A stretch of DNA of 64,000 nucleotides, from contig NZ_AQFT02000001.1 of the NCBI RefSeq assembly GCF_000364225.2, positions 4,235,501-4,299,500 of the forward strand, read 5' to 3'. The notes under the pieces were generated by a model that made no database searches, had not been told where the DNA came from, and was given only the letters and a program-made list of their open reading frames with translations. The stretch is from Eubacterium plexicaudatum ASF492 (lineage in GTDB: Bacteria; Bacillota; Clostridia; Lachnospirales; Lachnospiraceae). Below are positions 7,744 to 17,191 of this stretch, in pieces. Every line of letters starts with the position of its first letter. Positions within the stretch are counted from its first letter, which is position 1. A program made the translations under genes and the position numbers.

Positions 7744-9010
7744 CAGACCTCACCCCCGATCCTTGAATAATCGATGGAGGGCGTGTTGTTGCGTTTCGTC
7801 CTGCAGTTCTCGTTCTTATCCGTAGGCCGGATGGGGTAATGCGCCCCCTCACAAAGGATGAAGGCGGAGGACATGTCGTCCGGCAGGAAACGGATCTCCA
7901 CTTTTGAAGAAATGAACTGCATGGGAACGTCATAGGACACCTTGTCGATGGAGACGGTAGAGTCCTTGTTCACCTTCCTGGTGATGCGGTTCAGGAAACA
8001 TTCCTCCAGCCACTCCCTGGACTTAGGGCTTCGGATGGAGGAGCGTGTCTGCTGGTAGCGTTGCATGGGCGTGGTGCCAATACCGGAATGGACAGACGTA
8101 TTGTAGGTGCGCATATAGTCCTTAAGCAGCCCGTTAAACTGCGCCAGCGAGGTGATGGAATCCATGTCCAGTGTATAGAGCCAGGTTTCTTTCAGCGTCC
8201 TGAACTGGCGTTCTATCTTAGCCTTGGAAGCGCCGTCACGAATTTTGTATGCAAAAGGACCGTCCCGATGGAGCCGCAGATGAGGGAGAGCTGCTCATTT
8301 GAATAGCTGCATCCGTTGTCGACATAGAGCTTCGCCGGGATTCCATGGGCGGCCACGGCATCCCTCAACACCTTCTGGAAGTTATAGGCATTATCGTTAT
8401 AGAAGAGGCCGCCGCCCACCAGAAAACGGGAATGGTCATCAATAATCATAATGCAGTAGACTCTCCTGCGCCGTCCGTCCTCCGTGATAAAAGGCAGGTA
8501 ACAGGTATCGGCCTGCCACATCTTCCCAAAGGCATCTTCTTCAAATGCCTTCCTGTCCCGCATGCCGGGGTTGCGTGCCGATTTCAGGTCATGTTTCCTG
8601 ACGAAGCGCTGGACGGCGCAGACGCTGACTGTGGCAGGGATGAAGGCTTCTTCAACGAGGTGCCGGTGGATCTGTGTAGCGTTCAGCCGTGGGAAGGCCT
8701 CCTTGAGGCGGTAGATCTCCTCGATGGCCGTGTCTGGGAGTACCCGTGTGGAGCCCTTATCGGAACGCTCCTGCGGCATGAGGGCGTCGATGCCGCCGTT
8801 CTGGTAGAGGGACACCCATTTGCTGAGGGTCTTGGGGCTGTACTGGAACACGGAGCCGTCAGGCAGGGCGAGGGGCTTTTCCGTGACTCTCTGGTAATAG
8901 GCGTTCCTGGACGCATCCGGATAAAGGCCATGGATGACCGGCGCTATGAGAGCGAGGCGGAACTGCGCCATGGCGGCTGCGTCTGAAAGTTTTTTTTGAT
9001 TGTTGTCCAT
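7743..9010 (-). pseudogene. DDE (rve-type) transposase, frameshifted
   Basis: The start MDNNQKKLSD at 9010 follows AAGGAGG. An N-terminal winged-helix part (YSPKTLSKWVSLYQNGGIDA, LMPQERSDKG) resembles TniA/MuA/IS481 transposases. The catalytic triad is visible: WQADTCY (Asp), LYVDNGCSY (Asp) and KIERQFRTLK (Glu). At about 8250 this copy reads ACAAAATTC where copy 2 has one more A, so the frame breaks between the second Asp and the Glu. The second half continues in another frame to 7743. Confidence 0.8.
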
Positions 9011-9100
9011 AGAAATGTCCTCCTTAAGTGGTTTTCCCCCATTATGGGGCAGAAACGGGAGGAAAGCCATGCCCATGGCGTGTGGTTGGAGGAAAACAGT

Positions 9101-9694
9101 TCATGGGCCGAACACCTGTTGGCAGTAAGGCGCCGGATTTTTATGGGACTGGAGGAAGGACTTTGTAAAACGGCGGACAAAGGCGGAGGCGAAATCCGAA
9201 TAAGCCGGCTGCGTGAGCAGGGACTTAAGGAAGGAAAGGCCGGAAACCTCCATGGAGGAAAGCACGCCGAGCCAATCTTCCTTCTGCACCCGAAAGAGCT
9301 GCAGCCATCGGCGCAGCTGGGAAAGGGTGATGCCGAAGCGTTCGCATAGCCTTTCCACAGTGGAAAGGCGCAGGAAATACTCCGCCAGGACACGTAGAAG
9401 GAAGAACAGGCCGTAGCCGGAGTAGGGAATGATGAAGTCCGGGAGGATGGCATGGGTATGGCCACAGGTACAGATAAGGCGCATGATGCAGAGGCTGTGG
9501 CGGACCTGGGTGCCGCCTATAAAGTCCACCAGGGAGCGGTCATAGTAGGCATGGATGCGGCAGGATCCCTTTCCCCCACAGCAGGGACAGGTCTGCAGTT
9601 CCGAACGGAATCCGGCCATAAAGGAATCGAACAGGATCTTTGATGAACTTTTTATACGAACCAGCTTGCAAAACAGGGAATTTTCTCTTATCAT
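9101..9694 (-). CDS. DUF6431-like zinc-binding protein of the transposon
   Basis: Encodes 197 residues from MIRENSLFCK at 9694. Cys/His pairs TCPCCGGKGSCRIHAYYDRS and ICTCGHTHAI suggest a zinc ribbon. A later HTH-like stretch reads LSTVERLCERFGITLSQLRR. It lies 90 bp upstream of the transposase. IS elements with related genes are known in clostridia. The protein probably recognises element ends. Copy 2 retains only the N-terminal half, fused to the transposase. Confidence 0.6.
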   Translation of the reverse strand: MIRENSLFCKLVRIKSSSKILFDSFMAGFRSELQTCPCCGGKGSCRIHAYYDRSLVDFIGGTQVRHSLCIMRLICTCGHTHAILPDFIIPYSGYGLFFLLRVLAEYFLRLSTVERLCERFGITLSQLRRWLQLFRVQKEDWLGVLSSMEVSGLSFLKSLLTQPAYSDFASAFVRRFTKSFLQSHKNPAPYCQQVFGP

Positions 9695-9964
9695 AATATA
9701 TGTCGGTGGTGCCGGATCCTCATGAGAGGGACATGATCCCGTATAAGGCAGGCACACTGGTATGCGAGAGAAAGAACGAACTGTGGAAGGGGCTGTTCTT
9801 TCTCTTTTTTTTGTTCCATAAAAACTATATCGGAATGACATGGGATGGTCAAGAGGAAAACGTGCCGCCTCCTGTAGCACACTTTTATAGACAGTGTATA
9901 AAAATTGAGATTATAATTTGACGTTTTTGTGCGGGAGATAGGAACTTTAATTTGCTGGGCTACA

Positions 9965-10229
9965 CCCGCAGATCATCGTTACTGGCAAATTTATTGCCCG
10001 TCAGTATAAATTCACGGTTTCTTTTTCTTTGCCATAATCCTCCAATCGTTGGATAATAAAATACATTTGATAAAATTTTCAATATATTTTAATTTTTCAT
10101 GCCTTTATTTTTTTGTTTTTTCTCTCCTGCCCTGCATGATGCATAAATTTCTGTGAAATGCTTCCTTTTCTTTCATAAGGGGTATCACTCCGCTTTCCCA
10201 ATCGGCTTTATAACAGAGGGCATTTTCCC
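9965..10229. other. AT-rich spacer without recognisable gene
   Basis: The sequence between the left end of the transposon and the oriT-like hairpins has long T runs. It holds only a 7-codon MAKKKKP remnant on the minus strand. I see no gene, RNA or repeat here. Confidence 0.4.
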
Positions 10230-10345
10230 CGCAAAAGTTATCCCGCTTCGCGGGATAACCTCACAGGGCAAGTTTCGCCTGAGCTGCTCAAAACCCACTT
10301 CGTGGATTTTGAGCGTCAGGCAAAACTTGATGGGGATTCCGCTCC
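10230..10345 (+). other. Candidate oriT of the MobC/relaxase module
   Basis: Three nested inverted repeats stand directly upstream of mobC: GTTATCCCGC/GCGGGATAAC, CTCAAAACCCA/TGGATTTTGAG, and AAGTTTCGCCTGA paired with the AGGCAAAACTT half. Clustered hairpins just before mobC and a MOBP-type relaxase are where oriT normally lies. The nick site is not identified. Confidence 0.45.
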
Positions 10346-10453
10346 CCATACCCTCGGCTGCATATTCTAGCGAATATGCAGTATCTGGCTCCTGTTAAAA
10401 CAGTCGCAGCGCACCGAAAACCGGTGCGGAAAAAGAAAGGAAGGCATTCATTT

Positions 10454-10888
10454 ATGGCAAGGCCAAAAAAGGAAAAAGAATTAAAACGGAACCGCCGCAT
10501 CACGCTCCGTTTTACGGATGTGGAATATGAAGTCATTACGGAAAACGCAAAAGCCGCAAAGCTGCCGCTTGCGGAGTATGCTCGCCTGCAGGCTTTAGAC
10601 AAAAAGGTGTCTATGAAATATGAGATTGTGGCGGACGTGCCGGAACTGAAAAAACTGATTGCGGAGTTTGGAAAAATCGGCGGCAATCTGAACCAGATTG
10701 CCCGGCATCTGAACCAGGGCGGACAGCAGACAGCGGAAATCCTAACATTCCTCCGCCAGTGTCTGGCAGAAATCTATGAAATGAAATATGCAGTCATAAA
10801 AATGGCGGGCAGCTTTGCCACAGCCGGACAATATGCAGACAATTCCAAAGGAGCCTCTCATGGCGGTACTGAAACACATAGCGGTTAA
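10454..10888 (+). CDS. mobC: MobC-like relaxosome accessory protein
   Basis: Encodes 144 residues starting MARPKKEKELKRNRRITLRF. The N-terminal ribbon-helix-helix (ITLRFTDVEYEVITENAKAA) is followed by the MobC signature LKKLIAEFGKIGGNLNQIAR. MobC proteins bind oriT and help the relaxase nick. The stop lies 28 bp inside the relaxase gene, showing tight coupling. The Gly/Thr-rich tail is normal for overlap-coded ends. Confidence 0.8.
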   Translation: MARPKKEKELKRNRRITLRFTDVEYEVITENAKAAKLPLAEYARLQALDKKVSMKYEIVADVPELKKLIAEFGKIGGNLNQIARHLNQGGQQTAEILTFLRQCLAEIYEMKYAVIKMAGSFATAGQYADNSKGASHGGTETHSG

Positions 10889-11572
10889 AAATGCTGATTA
10901 CGGCGAAGCGCAGCGGTATCTCATTTTCAAACACGATGAAAAAACCGGGAAGCCCGTCCTTGACGAAAACGGAAACATGCAGTTCCGGAATAATTATTTT
11001 CTGGGCGGCATAAACTGTGACCCTTTCACTTTTGATACAGAATGCATGGAACTGAATGCACGTTACGGCAAAAACCGGGGTTATGATGAAATCAAATCCC
11101 ACCACTACATCATAAGCTATGATCCAAAAGATGCGGACAAAGGGCTTACCGGGGAACGGGCGCAGGAGCTTGGGCTGGAGTATGCAGCAAAATATTTTCC
11201 CGGACACCAGGCGCTTGTCTGCACCCACACGGACGGGCATAACAAAAGCGGGAATATCCACACGCATATTATCATCAACAGCGTCCGTAAATTTGATTCA
11301 GAATACGTGGAATTTATGGAACGACCATGCGATTCCCACACTGGCTTTAAACACCACTTGACAAAAGCACACATGGCTTTTTTGAAACAATCCATCATAG
11401 ATATGTGTTGCCGTGAAAATCTCCATCAGGTGGATCAGCTTGCACCCGCAAACAAAGAATTACAAACCAATAATACCGCGCTGCACAGCACAGGAACCGA
11501 AAACAGCCAGGATGTCCCGAATAAATTTCTGTTGGCAGCGCTTGACAAGCTAAAACCTCCATCTGATATACT
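10860..11572 (+). pseudogene. mobA: MOB-family relaxase (MobA-like), truncated
   Basis: It starts MAVLKHIAVKNADYGEAQRY after AAAGGAG. The metal-binding HxHxxxN motif is clear at GNIHTHIIINSV (about residue 140), preceded by TGERAQELGLEYAAKYFPGH. After LAPANKE (about residue 210) the sequence no longer resembles relaxases, and at 11573 an IS begins. Full-length relaxases of this type are about 400-500 residues, so this module cannot mobilise itself. Confidence 0.75.
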
Positions 11573-13470
11573 GAGCGGTCTCGGAAACTCTTTAAGCCCG
11601 AATTTCCGCTCTTTTTTCATGTTCTTCTTTTTTGCTTTCCTCCATATCCTGGAAAACATTTTTGTTAAATTTTCAAAAAAGTATTGACATATAAGTCAAA
11701 ATGTGCGGCGCGTTTGGTGACCATATACGCCAGTCACCAAACGCGCCCCTTGTAGTTAAGAAGCGTCTGTGCCACACGCACAGCATTAAACTAAACTACT
11801 AGGAGGTGCACTTTATGATCAAGTACTGGCAGTCCATGCAAGATTACAAGTACTTTCTCAACGAATCCAAAGTCCATTTCGATTCCTCTGAAAGAGTCCG
11901 GCTCCATACGGAGCTTTGGAAACCATGGCAGAAACTCCGCCTTTTCGATACCGATAAGGCCATGGAGTTCCTTCTGCCCTTTTACTCCAACACTGGCAGG
12001 CCCGCTAAGAACCAGCCACAAATCTTAAGGTCTTTTATCCTTTTCTTTCTTCTATTTTCAGAAGGTTTGGCCAAGCTATCCCTTACCCTTTGGGTCGACA
12101 GGCTCAAACATGACCGCCTCCTTGCCGCTCTCATCGGCTGCACTACGGATTCCCTGCCGCCCCTCGGTTCTTATTTTGACTTCATGGACAGGCTCTGGGC
12201 TGCACCGCCAACGGACTTATATGCGCGGGACAAACTGCTTCCGGCTTCCTGGAACACCAAAAAGCCGGATAAGCCCAAAGGCAAAAAACACAAAGCACAG
12301 GAGGCAAAGCCCAAAATCACAGAATCTATCGAAAAACGGCTCATGAGCGGGAAGGATATCCCTTTTAACTTTGAAGGGCGGCTGCAGCGCTTCTTCTATC
12401 ACGTGGCTGTCCTGCCTTCCATGGAATCCGGCCTCATACCAAGGGAACACCTTACGGTTTCCGGAGACGGCACCGCCGTGCATACCCATGCCTGCCCACG
12501 CGGGCACCACAGGGTTGGCGCACCGGAAAACCTGCGGCATTTCCCCGACCCCGATGCTTCCTGGGGCTGGGACAGCGACCTGGAAAAATATTACTTCGGC
12601 TACACTTTGTTCCAATTATCCTGCTATAACAGTGAACTCAGGACAAATCTCCCCCTGCTTCTGCGTTTTACCAGTGCAAAGCGTCATGATTCGGTCAATT
12701 TCCTTGTCGCTTTCCATGAACTGGAAAAACATATGCCGGCTGTTTCCACCTCGAATATGTGCCTGGATTCTGCAATGGACAATTACCCCACCTACCGGAT
12801 CCTTAAAAACAGGGGAATACGGGCCTTCATCGACCTGAACGACAAATGCGGCCGGCCAAAAACAATTCCTGATACCATCACCATTGACAAAGATGGAACG
12901 CCCTTATGTCAGGAAAAACTGCGCATGAAGCCTAACGGTTATGACAGATCCAGCGGTTACCTCATGTGGCGCTGCCCCTATGGGAAAGATCACTGTTCCA
13001 AATGTAAAAACTCCTGCACCGATTCCAAATATGGGAGAGTCGTCAAGACCCGGCCCGAATGGGATATCCGGCTTTACACCGACGTCCCCCGCGGCACAGA
13101 TGCTTATAAGAAGATTTATAATCAACGCACCGCCACGGAACGTATCAACAACCGCATCCTCAATGATTACGGACTGCACCGTATGTTCATACACACAAAG
13201 GAGCATTATTCTTTCATGACAACCATGATTGGAATCTGCATCCATCTGGATGCCCGCTATAAACAGCAGGTGCAGGCAGTGGCATAAACCAAGTTTCCTG
13301 CTTCCGGATTCTTTCAGGCCTGTTTTTCGACAGGTTTTAAAGTCATGCACATTTTTATTCTTTATGCTCTCTGGACTGCTCAAGCCCCATAATCATCCAT
13401 CCCTTATCCCTCTCATTTCTGAAAATCAACCTTTTCCTGCTTATTCTCTATTGAGTTTCCGAGAGTGCTC
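11573..13470 (+). mobile_element. DDE insertion sequence with 5-bp target duplication
   Basis: The left terminus GAGCGGTCTCGGAAACTC (11573-11590) matches the reverse complement of the right terminus, GAGCACTCTCGGAAACTC, at 16 of 18 positions. ATACT flanks both sides (11568-11572 and 13471-13475) as a direct target duplication. The element is 1898 bp with one transposase gene. A GCGCGTTTGGTGAC/GTCACCAAACGCGC hairpin at 11708-11748 precedes the gene and may block read-through transcription. Confidence 0.85.
11815..13287 (+). CDS. IS4/IS5-superfamily DDE transposase (IS1182-like)
   Basis: Encodes 490 residues. AGGAGGTG precedes the ATG at 11815. Candidate catalytic residues are SGDGTAVHT (first Asp), CLDSAMDNYPTYRIL (second Asp), and the C-terminal RTATERINNRILNDYGL (Glu), the Y-x2-R-x3-E-x6-K-like box. 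The gene is intact and both IS ends are intact, so this copy may still move. Family placement beyond IS4/IS5 superfamily is uncertain. Confidence 0.75.
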   Translation: MIKYWQSMQDYKYFLNESKVHFDSSERVRLHTELWKPWQKLRLFDTDKAMEFLLPFYSNTGRPAKNQPQILRSFILFFLLFSEGLAKLSLTLWVDRLKHDRLLAALIGCTTDSLPPLGSYFDFMDRLWAAPPTDLYARDKLLPASWNTKKPDKPKGKKHKAQEAKPKITESIEKRLMSGKDIPFNFEGRLQRFFYHVAVLPSMESGLIPREHLTVSGDGTAVHTHACPRGHHRVGAPENLRHFPDPDASWGWDSDLEKYYFGYTLFQLSCYNSELRTNLPLLLRFTSAKRHDSVNFLVAFHELEKHMPAVSTSNMCLDSAMDNYPTYRILKNRGIRAFIDLNDKCGRPKTIPDTITIDKDGTPLCQEKLRMKPNGYDRSSGYLMWRCPYGKDHCSKCKNSCTDSKYGRVVKTRPEWDIRLYTDVPRGTDAYKKIYNQRTATERINNRILNDYGLHRMFIHTKEHYSFMTTMIGICIHLDARYKQQVQAVA

Positions 13471-13475
13471 ATACT

Positions 13476-13685
13476 TACAAGGCAAGGCAACCAACATCTC
13501 AGAATATCCTTGCCTTGATTATAAGTTGATCATATCCGACTTATTTAAAGAACCTGTCATGAGATGTGGTTTATTAGAGAATGATTAACTCAAATGAACT
13601 AATTGTACTAAATTTTTCACGTCCCGTATTGGATATTTAACTTTTAGTATTTATAAACTTAGTTTTCATCTTGTCTTCATCATAA
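13476..13685. other. Remnant between two IS elements
   Basis: About 210 bp of plasmid or relaxase-tail DNA between the IS at 11573-13470 and the DDE_5-like IS. A frame can be read across the reconstructed target site (DILTRQGNQH...), but it ends quickly and resembles nothing I know. Confidence 0.3.
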
Positions 13686-14616
13686 CACGACTTTACAAGT
13701 TTTTGGCAAATAAAATAACGCACAGGGCACTTTCTAATGTATAATAAGTTTGCACACTAAAAAATACGAAAGAGAGTGACCTTGTACGTTAGACTTATTA
13801 TACAACAAAAACAATTTAATTGGTAGACTGTATCACTATTTTTATATTTATTTTAAAACCTGTTCCATGCCTACGATTGAAACCCTGTTCCTGCTGGTAT
13901 TATCCATACTGGCTATGGAGTCAGCAGATTCTATCCGTTCTTTATACAGGCATTTTTAGCAGGGATTACGGAGAAATCCCTCAATGCATTCTACTATGTA
14001 TGTTCCTATGCAAAAGCTGATTATTCCAAATTTATGAATACCACTGCTGGCATAGCGCTGAAACTTATACCGGAAAAACTCCGGCTGCAGCCTGTTTTTC
14101 TTTGCATTGATGATACGATGGTCTCTAAATTCGGCAAAAAATTTGAGGATGTCTCAAAACTCTTTGACCATGCCGCACATAATGGCTCAAACTATCTGAA
14201 CGGGCATTGTTTTGTAAGCGTAATGCTCTGCGTGCCAGTTTGGAACAAAAGCAAAATTCACTATCTTTCCGTACCGCTTGGATACCGTATGTGGCAGAAA
14301 AAGGAATCCAAACTGGAACTGGTTGCATCGATGATCCGCCAGGTAATGCCGCAATTCAGAGACAGAAAAAATGTCATCATCCTGTGTGACAGCTGGTATG
14401 TAAAAAAGAACCTCGTTTCTATTGTGGACGAATATGAAAAGTATGAAAGCTTTGTGGCTTAAGAAGATGTCAAAAGGGCATAAAATCCCCCTCCCCATCA
14501 AGGGGACTCTTTTCAAACGGGATACGGTATGGTAAAATAAGCTACAGCAATTCGTTTTAGGCTGTAGCAGCTGCCATCGCAGGATCTTTTTGATGATGAT
14601 TTAGGGTACGACCCTG

Positions 14617-16167
14617 TTAGGAGCCGGAGATAAGTACCGGACTCCCGTTTACAGATTCCTGTATTGGTTGAAATGCATCTGCGCATTCTGAAGCGGATTG
14701 CTTTTCTTTTGCCTCTTTGTCAGCAGATGCTTTACCACAGGCATCCGCGGTTTCCGGCACTTTGCCGGAGCATTGCACTTCTACCAGACGGATCGTGTCA
14801 TCATCGGCTCCCTGGTCTTTTAAGAAAGCGATGACATTTTTTAAGTTCAGCCCTTTTGTGGTTTTAGTATTCTGTATGATTTCCCTATGGTCAACAGGGA
14901 GGAAGTCCGCATCATCCCGGATCATGTGGTAAATTGCCACGAGCATCTTCCTCGCTATGGCAATGATGGCCTTTTTGTGCCCCCGGCGCTTTTTCAGCGT
15001 TTCGTATTTACGGCGGAAGTACGGATCTTTCTTCGTGCTCTTCACGGCGGCAAGCGCACACTGGACGAGCAGCGGCTTGAGGTAATGGCCGCCGTTTCCT
15101 ATCCTGGTAGATTTCTTCTTCCCTGCGCTTGCGTTGTTTGCGGGTGAAAGGCCTGCCCGGCATGCAAGGGAGGCGTCATCCCGCCAGACGGACATGTCCG
15201 TGCCGATCTCGCCAAGGATGTATAAGGCGGATGCCGGCGTGATCCCGACCATCGTAGTGAGATGCCGGATGATGCCGGTATATTTCTGGCGGTAGTATTC
15301 CAGCTTCCGGTCGGTCAGGCCGATGCATTCTTCAATCTTGGAAAGGTGCAGGCTGATGATCTGAAGCTTGTCCCGCTGTACACCAATGAATTCATAGCCG
15401 TGGATGCTGTCCAGGATGTCTTCATCTGATGCCTTCATATTGCCCCGTCTGTATATCAGGCGCAGGATTTCATCGTCGCTGACTTCGTCTGGCTCCGTGG
15501 AGATGAGGTACTCCATGATGGCGGATGCCGATTTTCCAAACGGGTCTGAGAACACACTGTCCAGCCGCACCTTTGAGATTGTCATGGAGTTCTGGAAACG
15601 GTTCTTCTCAGAAGTCCGCATATAGGTAAGCTTAAGCCGGTAACGGCACAGTTCCCGGAGGTCACGGATGTCGGCAGGCGGGATGTATGAGGAAACGACC
15701 AGATCCATACGGAACATGCTGGCCATATGGACGGCGTCCCGGAAATCCGTTTTCTGTCCCTTTGCCTGTTTCACATATTTGGGATGAGTCAGAATGGGTT
15801 TTATGCTGTTCTGCTCTGGGATGTTGAATACAGGGATCCAGTATTTCCCGGTCGACTCCATGCAGACATCCTGCACACCGTACTCTTTCAGCCAGAGGGC
15901 CATGCTGCGGATATCGCTGTTCATTGTTGTAAACTTCCTGACGTAAAAGGTTGCCTTGAGCGTCTCCGTGTCGATTTTACAGACGGCTGCCATCAGGATT
16001 TCTTTGTGCACGTTAATAGCTGCACAGACGGGGCGCCTGATATCCCCATCCGCTGAATGGACAACCGTGGTGCCGTCGTCTAATCTCAGGAACCGCAGTT
16101 CTTCGGAGGAGTAGGAACCTCCGGATTTGAGATGTTTCACCTGGTTTCTATTGTTCTTAACTGCCAT
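14617..16167 (-). CDS. IS110-family DEDD transposase
   Basis: Encodes 516 residues from the ATG at 16167, chosen for AAGGAG before it. The N-terminal RuvC-like domain has AAINVHKEILMAAV, VCMESTGKYWIPVF, and QKTDFRDAVHMASM (Glu and Asp-x2-Asp of DEDD). The C-terminal Transposase_20 domain has LTTMVGITPASALYILGEIG and the Ser region SPANNASAGKKKSTRIGNGG. The first acidic residue expected at I-D-V-H-K is Asn here. Otherwise it looks full length. Confidence 0.85.
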   Translation of the reverse strand: MAVKNNRNQVKHLKSGGSYSSEELRFLRLDDGTTVVHSADGDIRRPVCAAINVHKEILMAAVCKIDTETLKATFYVRKFTTMNSDIRSMALWLKEYGVQDVCMESTGKYWIPVFNIPEQNSIKPILTHPKYVKQAKGQKTDFRDAVHMASMFRMDLVVSSYIPPADIRDLRELCRYRLKLTYMRTSEKNRFQNSMTISKVRLDSVFSDPFGKSASAIMEYLISTEPDEVSDDEILRLIYRRGNMKASDEDILDSIHGYEFIGVQRDKLQIISLHLSKIEECIGLTDRKLEYYRQKYTGIIRHLTTMVGITPASALYILGEIGTDMSVWRDDASLACRAGLSPANNASAGKKKSTRIGNGGHYLKPLLVQCALAAVKSTKKDPYFRRKYETLKKRRGHKKAIIAIARKMLVAIYHMIRDDADFLPVDHREIIQNTKTTKGLNLKNVIAFLKDQGADDDTIRLVEVQCSGKVPETADACGKASADKEAKEKQSASECADAFQPIQESVNGSPVLISGS

Positions 16168-16476
16168 GTTCTGTCTCCTTTCCAAAATGGCAGGGCTGAA
16201 ACGGGAATACCGGCATTGACTGCTATCCCTGCGGGAGCCCTGTTGGAGCGGGCATATTCATAAGTATACGGGCTTTAAAATCACCAATCATTTATGCAGG
16301 AAGGATAGCGGCGACTGATAACCTTTCGGGCTCTGGATCTCCAGACGTTATAACGTGCTCTGTAGTGTACCGATGTTCCTGAAACAAGGATACTACAATT
16401 TATGGCTTATATAAACTGAAAACGGAAAGTTGACAGCTTTCATTATCATTTGTGCCGCCGTAGGCGGCATGGTAAC
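16168..16476 (-). ncRNA. Candidate bridge-RNA region of the IS110 element
   Basis: IS110-group elements are known to encode a structured bridge RNA in the noncoding end 5' of the transposase. This 309-bp stretch is the only sizeable noncoding part of the element on that side. It contains GC-rich palindromes (CCGCCTACGGCGG at 16455-16471). The call rests on position and family knowledge. I have not modelled the loops or matched guide sequences. Confidence 0.35.
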
Positions 16477-17191
16477 AACCTTGACCTTATAGGGAATGCA
16501 AGGTCTGACTCTGCCATTTATGACCTGCCGCCGCAGCGGACCGGAAAAAGAGGACGGCCTGCACTGCACGGAAAAAAACTTTCCATTCATGATGACTTTA
16601 TATTGTCCACTGAAAAAATTGGAGATTACTATATTGCTGCACGCAGCGTCCTTACAAATATTTTTGGCAGCAGAAAGGTTATGGCATATGTGACGTCGCC
16701 GGAAAAAGAATCTACCAGCAGACGTCTGTTTTTTAGCACCATTTTTCCAGAACAGCTGGAGATATTCTGTGCATGGCAGGAGAAGCCACCGCTGAACCAG
16801 ACAGGCAGTGATCGTATGCAGTTTCTGCCATTGCTTCTATATGTATTCCGATGGAACATAGAAGTTAGTTATTACGAACAGAAAACATTCTGGTCACTGT
16901 GCAGCTACATGGTGCGCAGCCGTAAAGGTATAGAAATGCTGGTCAATCTGATCAACATTACATATTGCGCAATGAAGCTTCTGCCATATCAGGACGAAGC
17001 ATTTTCAAAATACCAGACGGAAAGTGTGCAGGAATTCAGATTTGCCCTCAGCGGACAAATTCGCCAGCAGGTATTTTATGCCATTTTCGTGAAAAATATC
17101 GAAAACAGCATAAAATCCAAAACAATAATGAATGCCTTAAAACAGTTAATTCGGCAGCAAGGGTATCATCTATAAAAGTTGTAAAGTCGTG

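Larger units (their letters stand above)
6408..9964 (-). mobile_element. Mu/Tn7-like transposon, copy 1 (DDE transposase + AAA ATPase)
   Basis: Both termini were found by comparing this copy with the one at 55942-61639. The left end begins TGTAGCCCAGCAAATTAAAG (reverse complement of 9964-9945) and the right end begins TGTCGGACGGCAAATTGATG (6408 onward). The two ends share TGT..G..C.GCAAATT, and a second xCGxCAAATTAT or xGCGAATTATT box lies about 25 bp inside each, like TnsB/MuA binding sites. Gene order is a DUF6431-like protein, DDE transposase, TniB/ExeA-type ATPase, small DUF6618-like protein. The flanks do not show a convincing target duplication. Confidence 0.7.
14441..16476 (-). mobile_element. 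IS110-family element
   Basis: Boundaries come from comparison with the uninterrupted target in copies B and C: left junction GAATATGAAAA/GTATG at 14440-14441 and right junction GGTAAC/AACCTTG at 16476-16477. There are no terminal inverted repeats and only an AA core is shared by both junctions, as is usual for IS110. It is about 2.04 kb, one gene on the minus strand, with a 0.3-kb noncoding 5' end. Confidence 0.75.
13905..17175 (+). pseudogene. Transposase of DDE_5-like IS copy A, interrupted and frameshifted
   Basis: The N-terminal part contains CIDDTMVSKFGKKFEDVSKL and DHAAHNGSNYLNGHCFVSVM, ending at 14440. The C-terminal part resumes at 16477 and runs to 17175. A one-base loss in a T run near 13957 (CATTTTTAGCAGG versus CATTTTTTATCAGG in copy C) also breaks the frame at HF-LSGI. 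The gene is inactive. Confidence 0.75.
13686..17191 (+). mobile_element. DDE_5-like IS, copy A, interrupted by IS110
   Basis: The ends CACGACTTTACAA (13686) and TTGTAAAGTCGTG (to 17191) are inverted repeats matching the ends of copies B (27562-29028) and C (43041-44508). The transposase coding region is cut in two by an IS110-type element at 14441-16476. Removing that element restores the sequence seen in copy C around DEYENLDLIGNARSD. Confidence 0.8.

Noticed and set aside
7743..9076. Programmed frameshift making an alternate DDE transposase product
   Set aside because: Copy 2 encodes the region in one frame with one extra A, and the heptamer here does not fit the slippery consensus.
6408..9964. 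5-bp target duplication for the Mu/Tn7-like copy 1
   Set aside because: Flanks CAGGG and CCCGC do not match, and crossing the flanks of the two copies did not give a convincing pair either.
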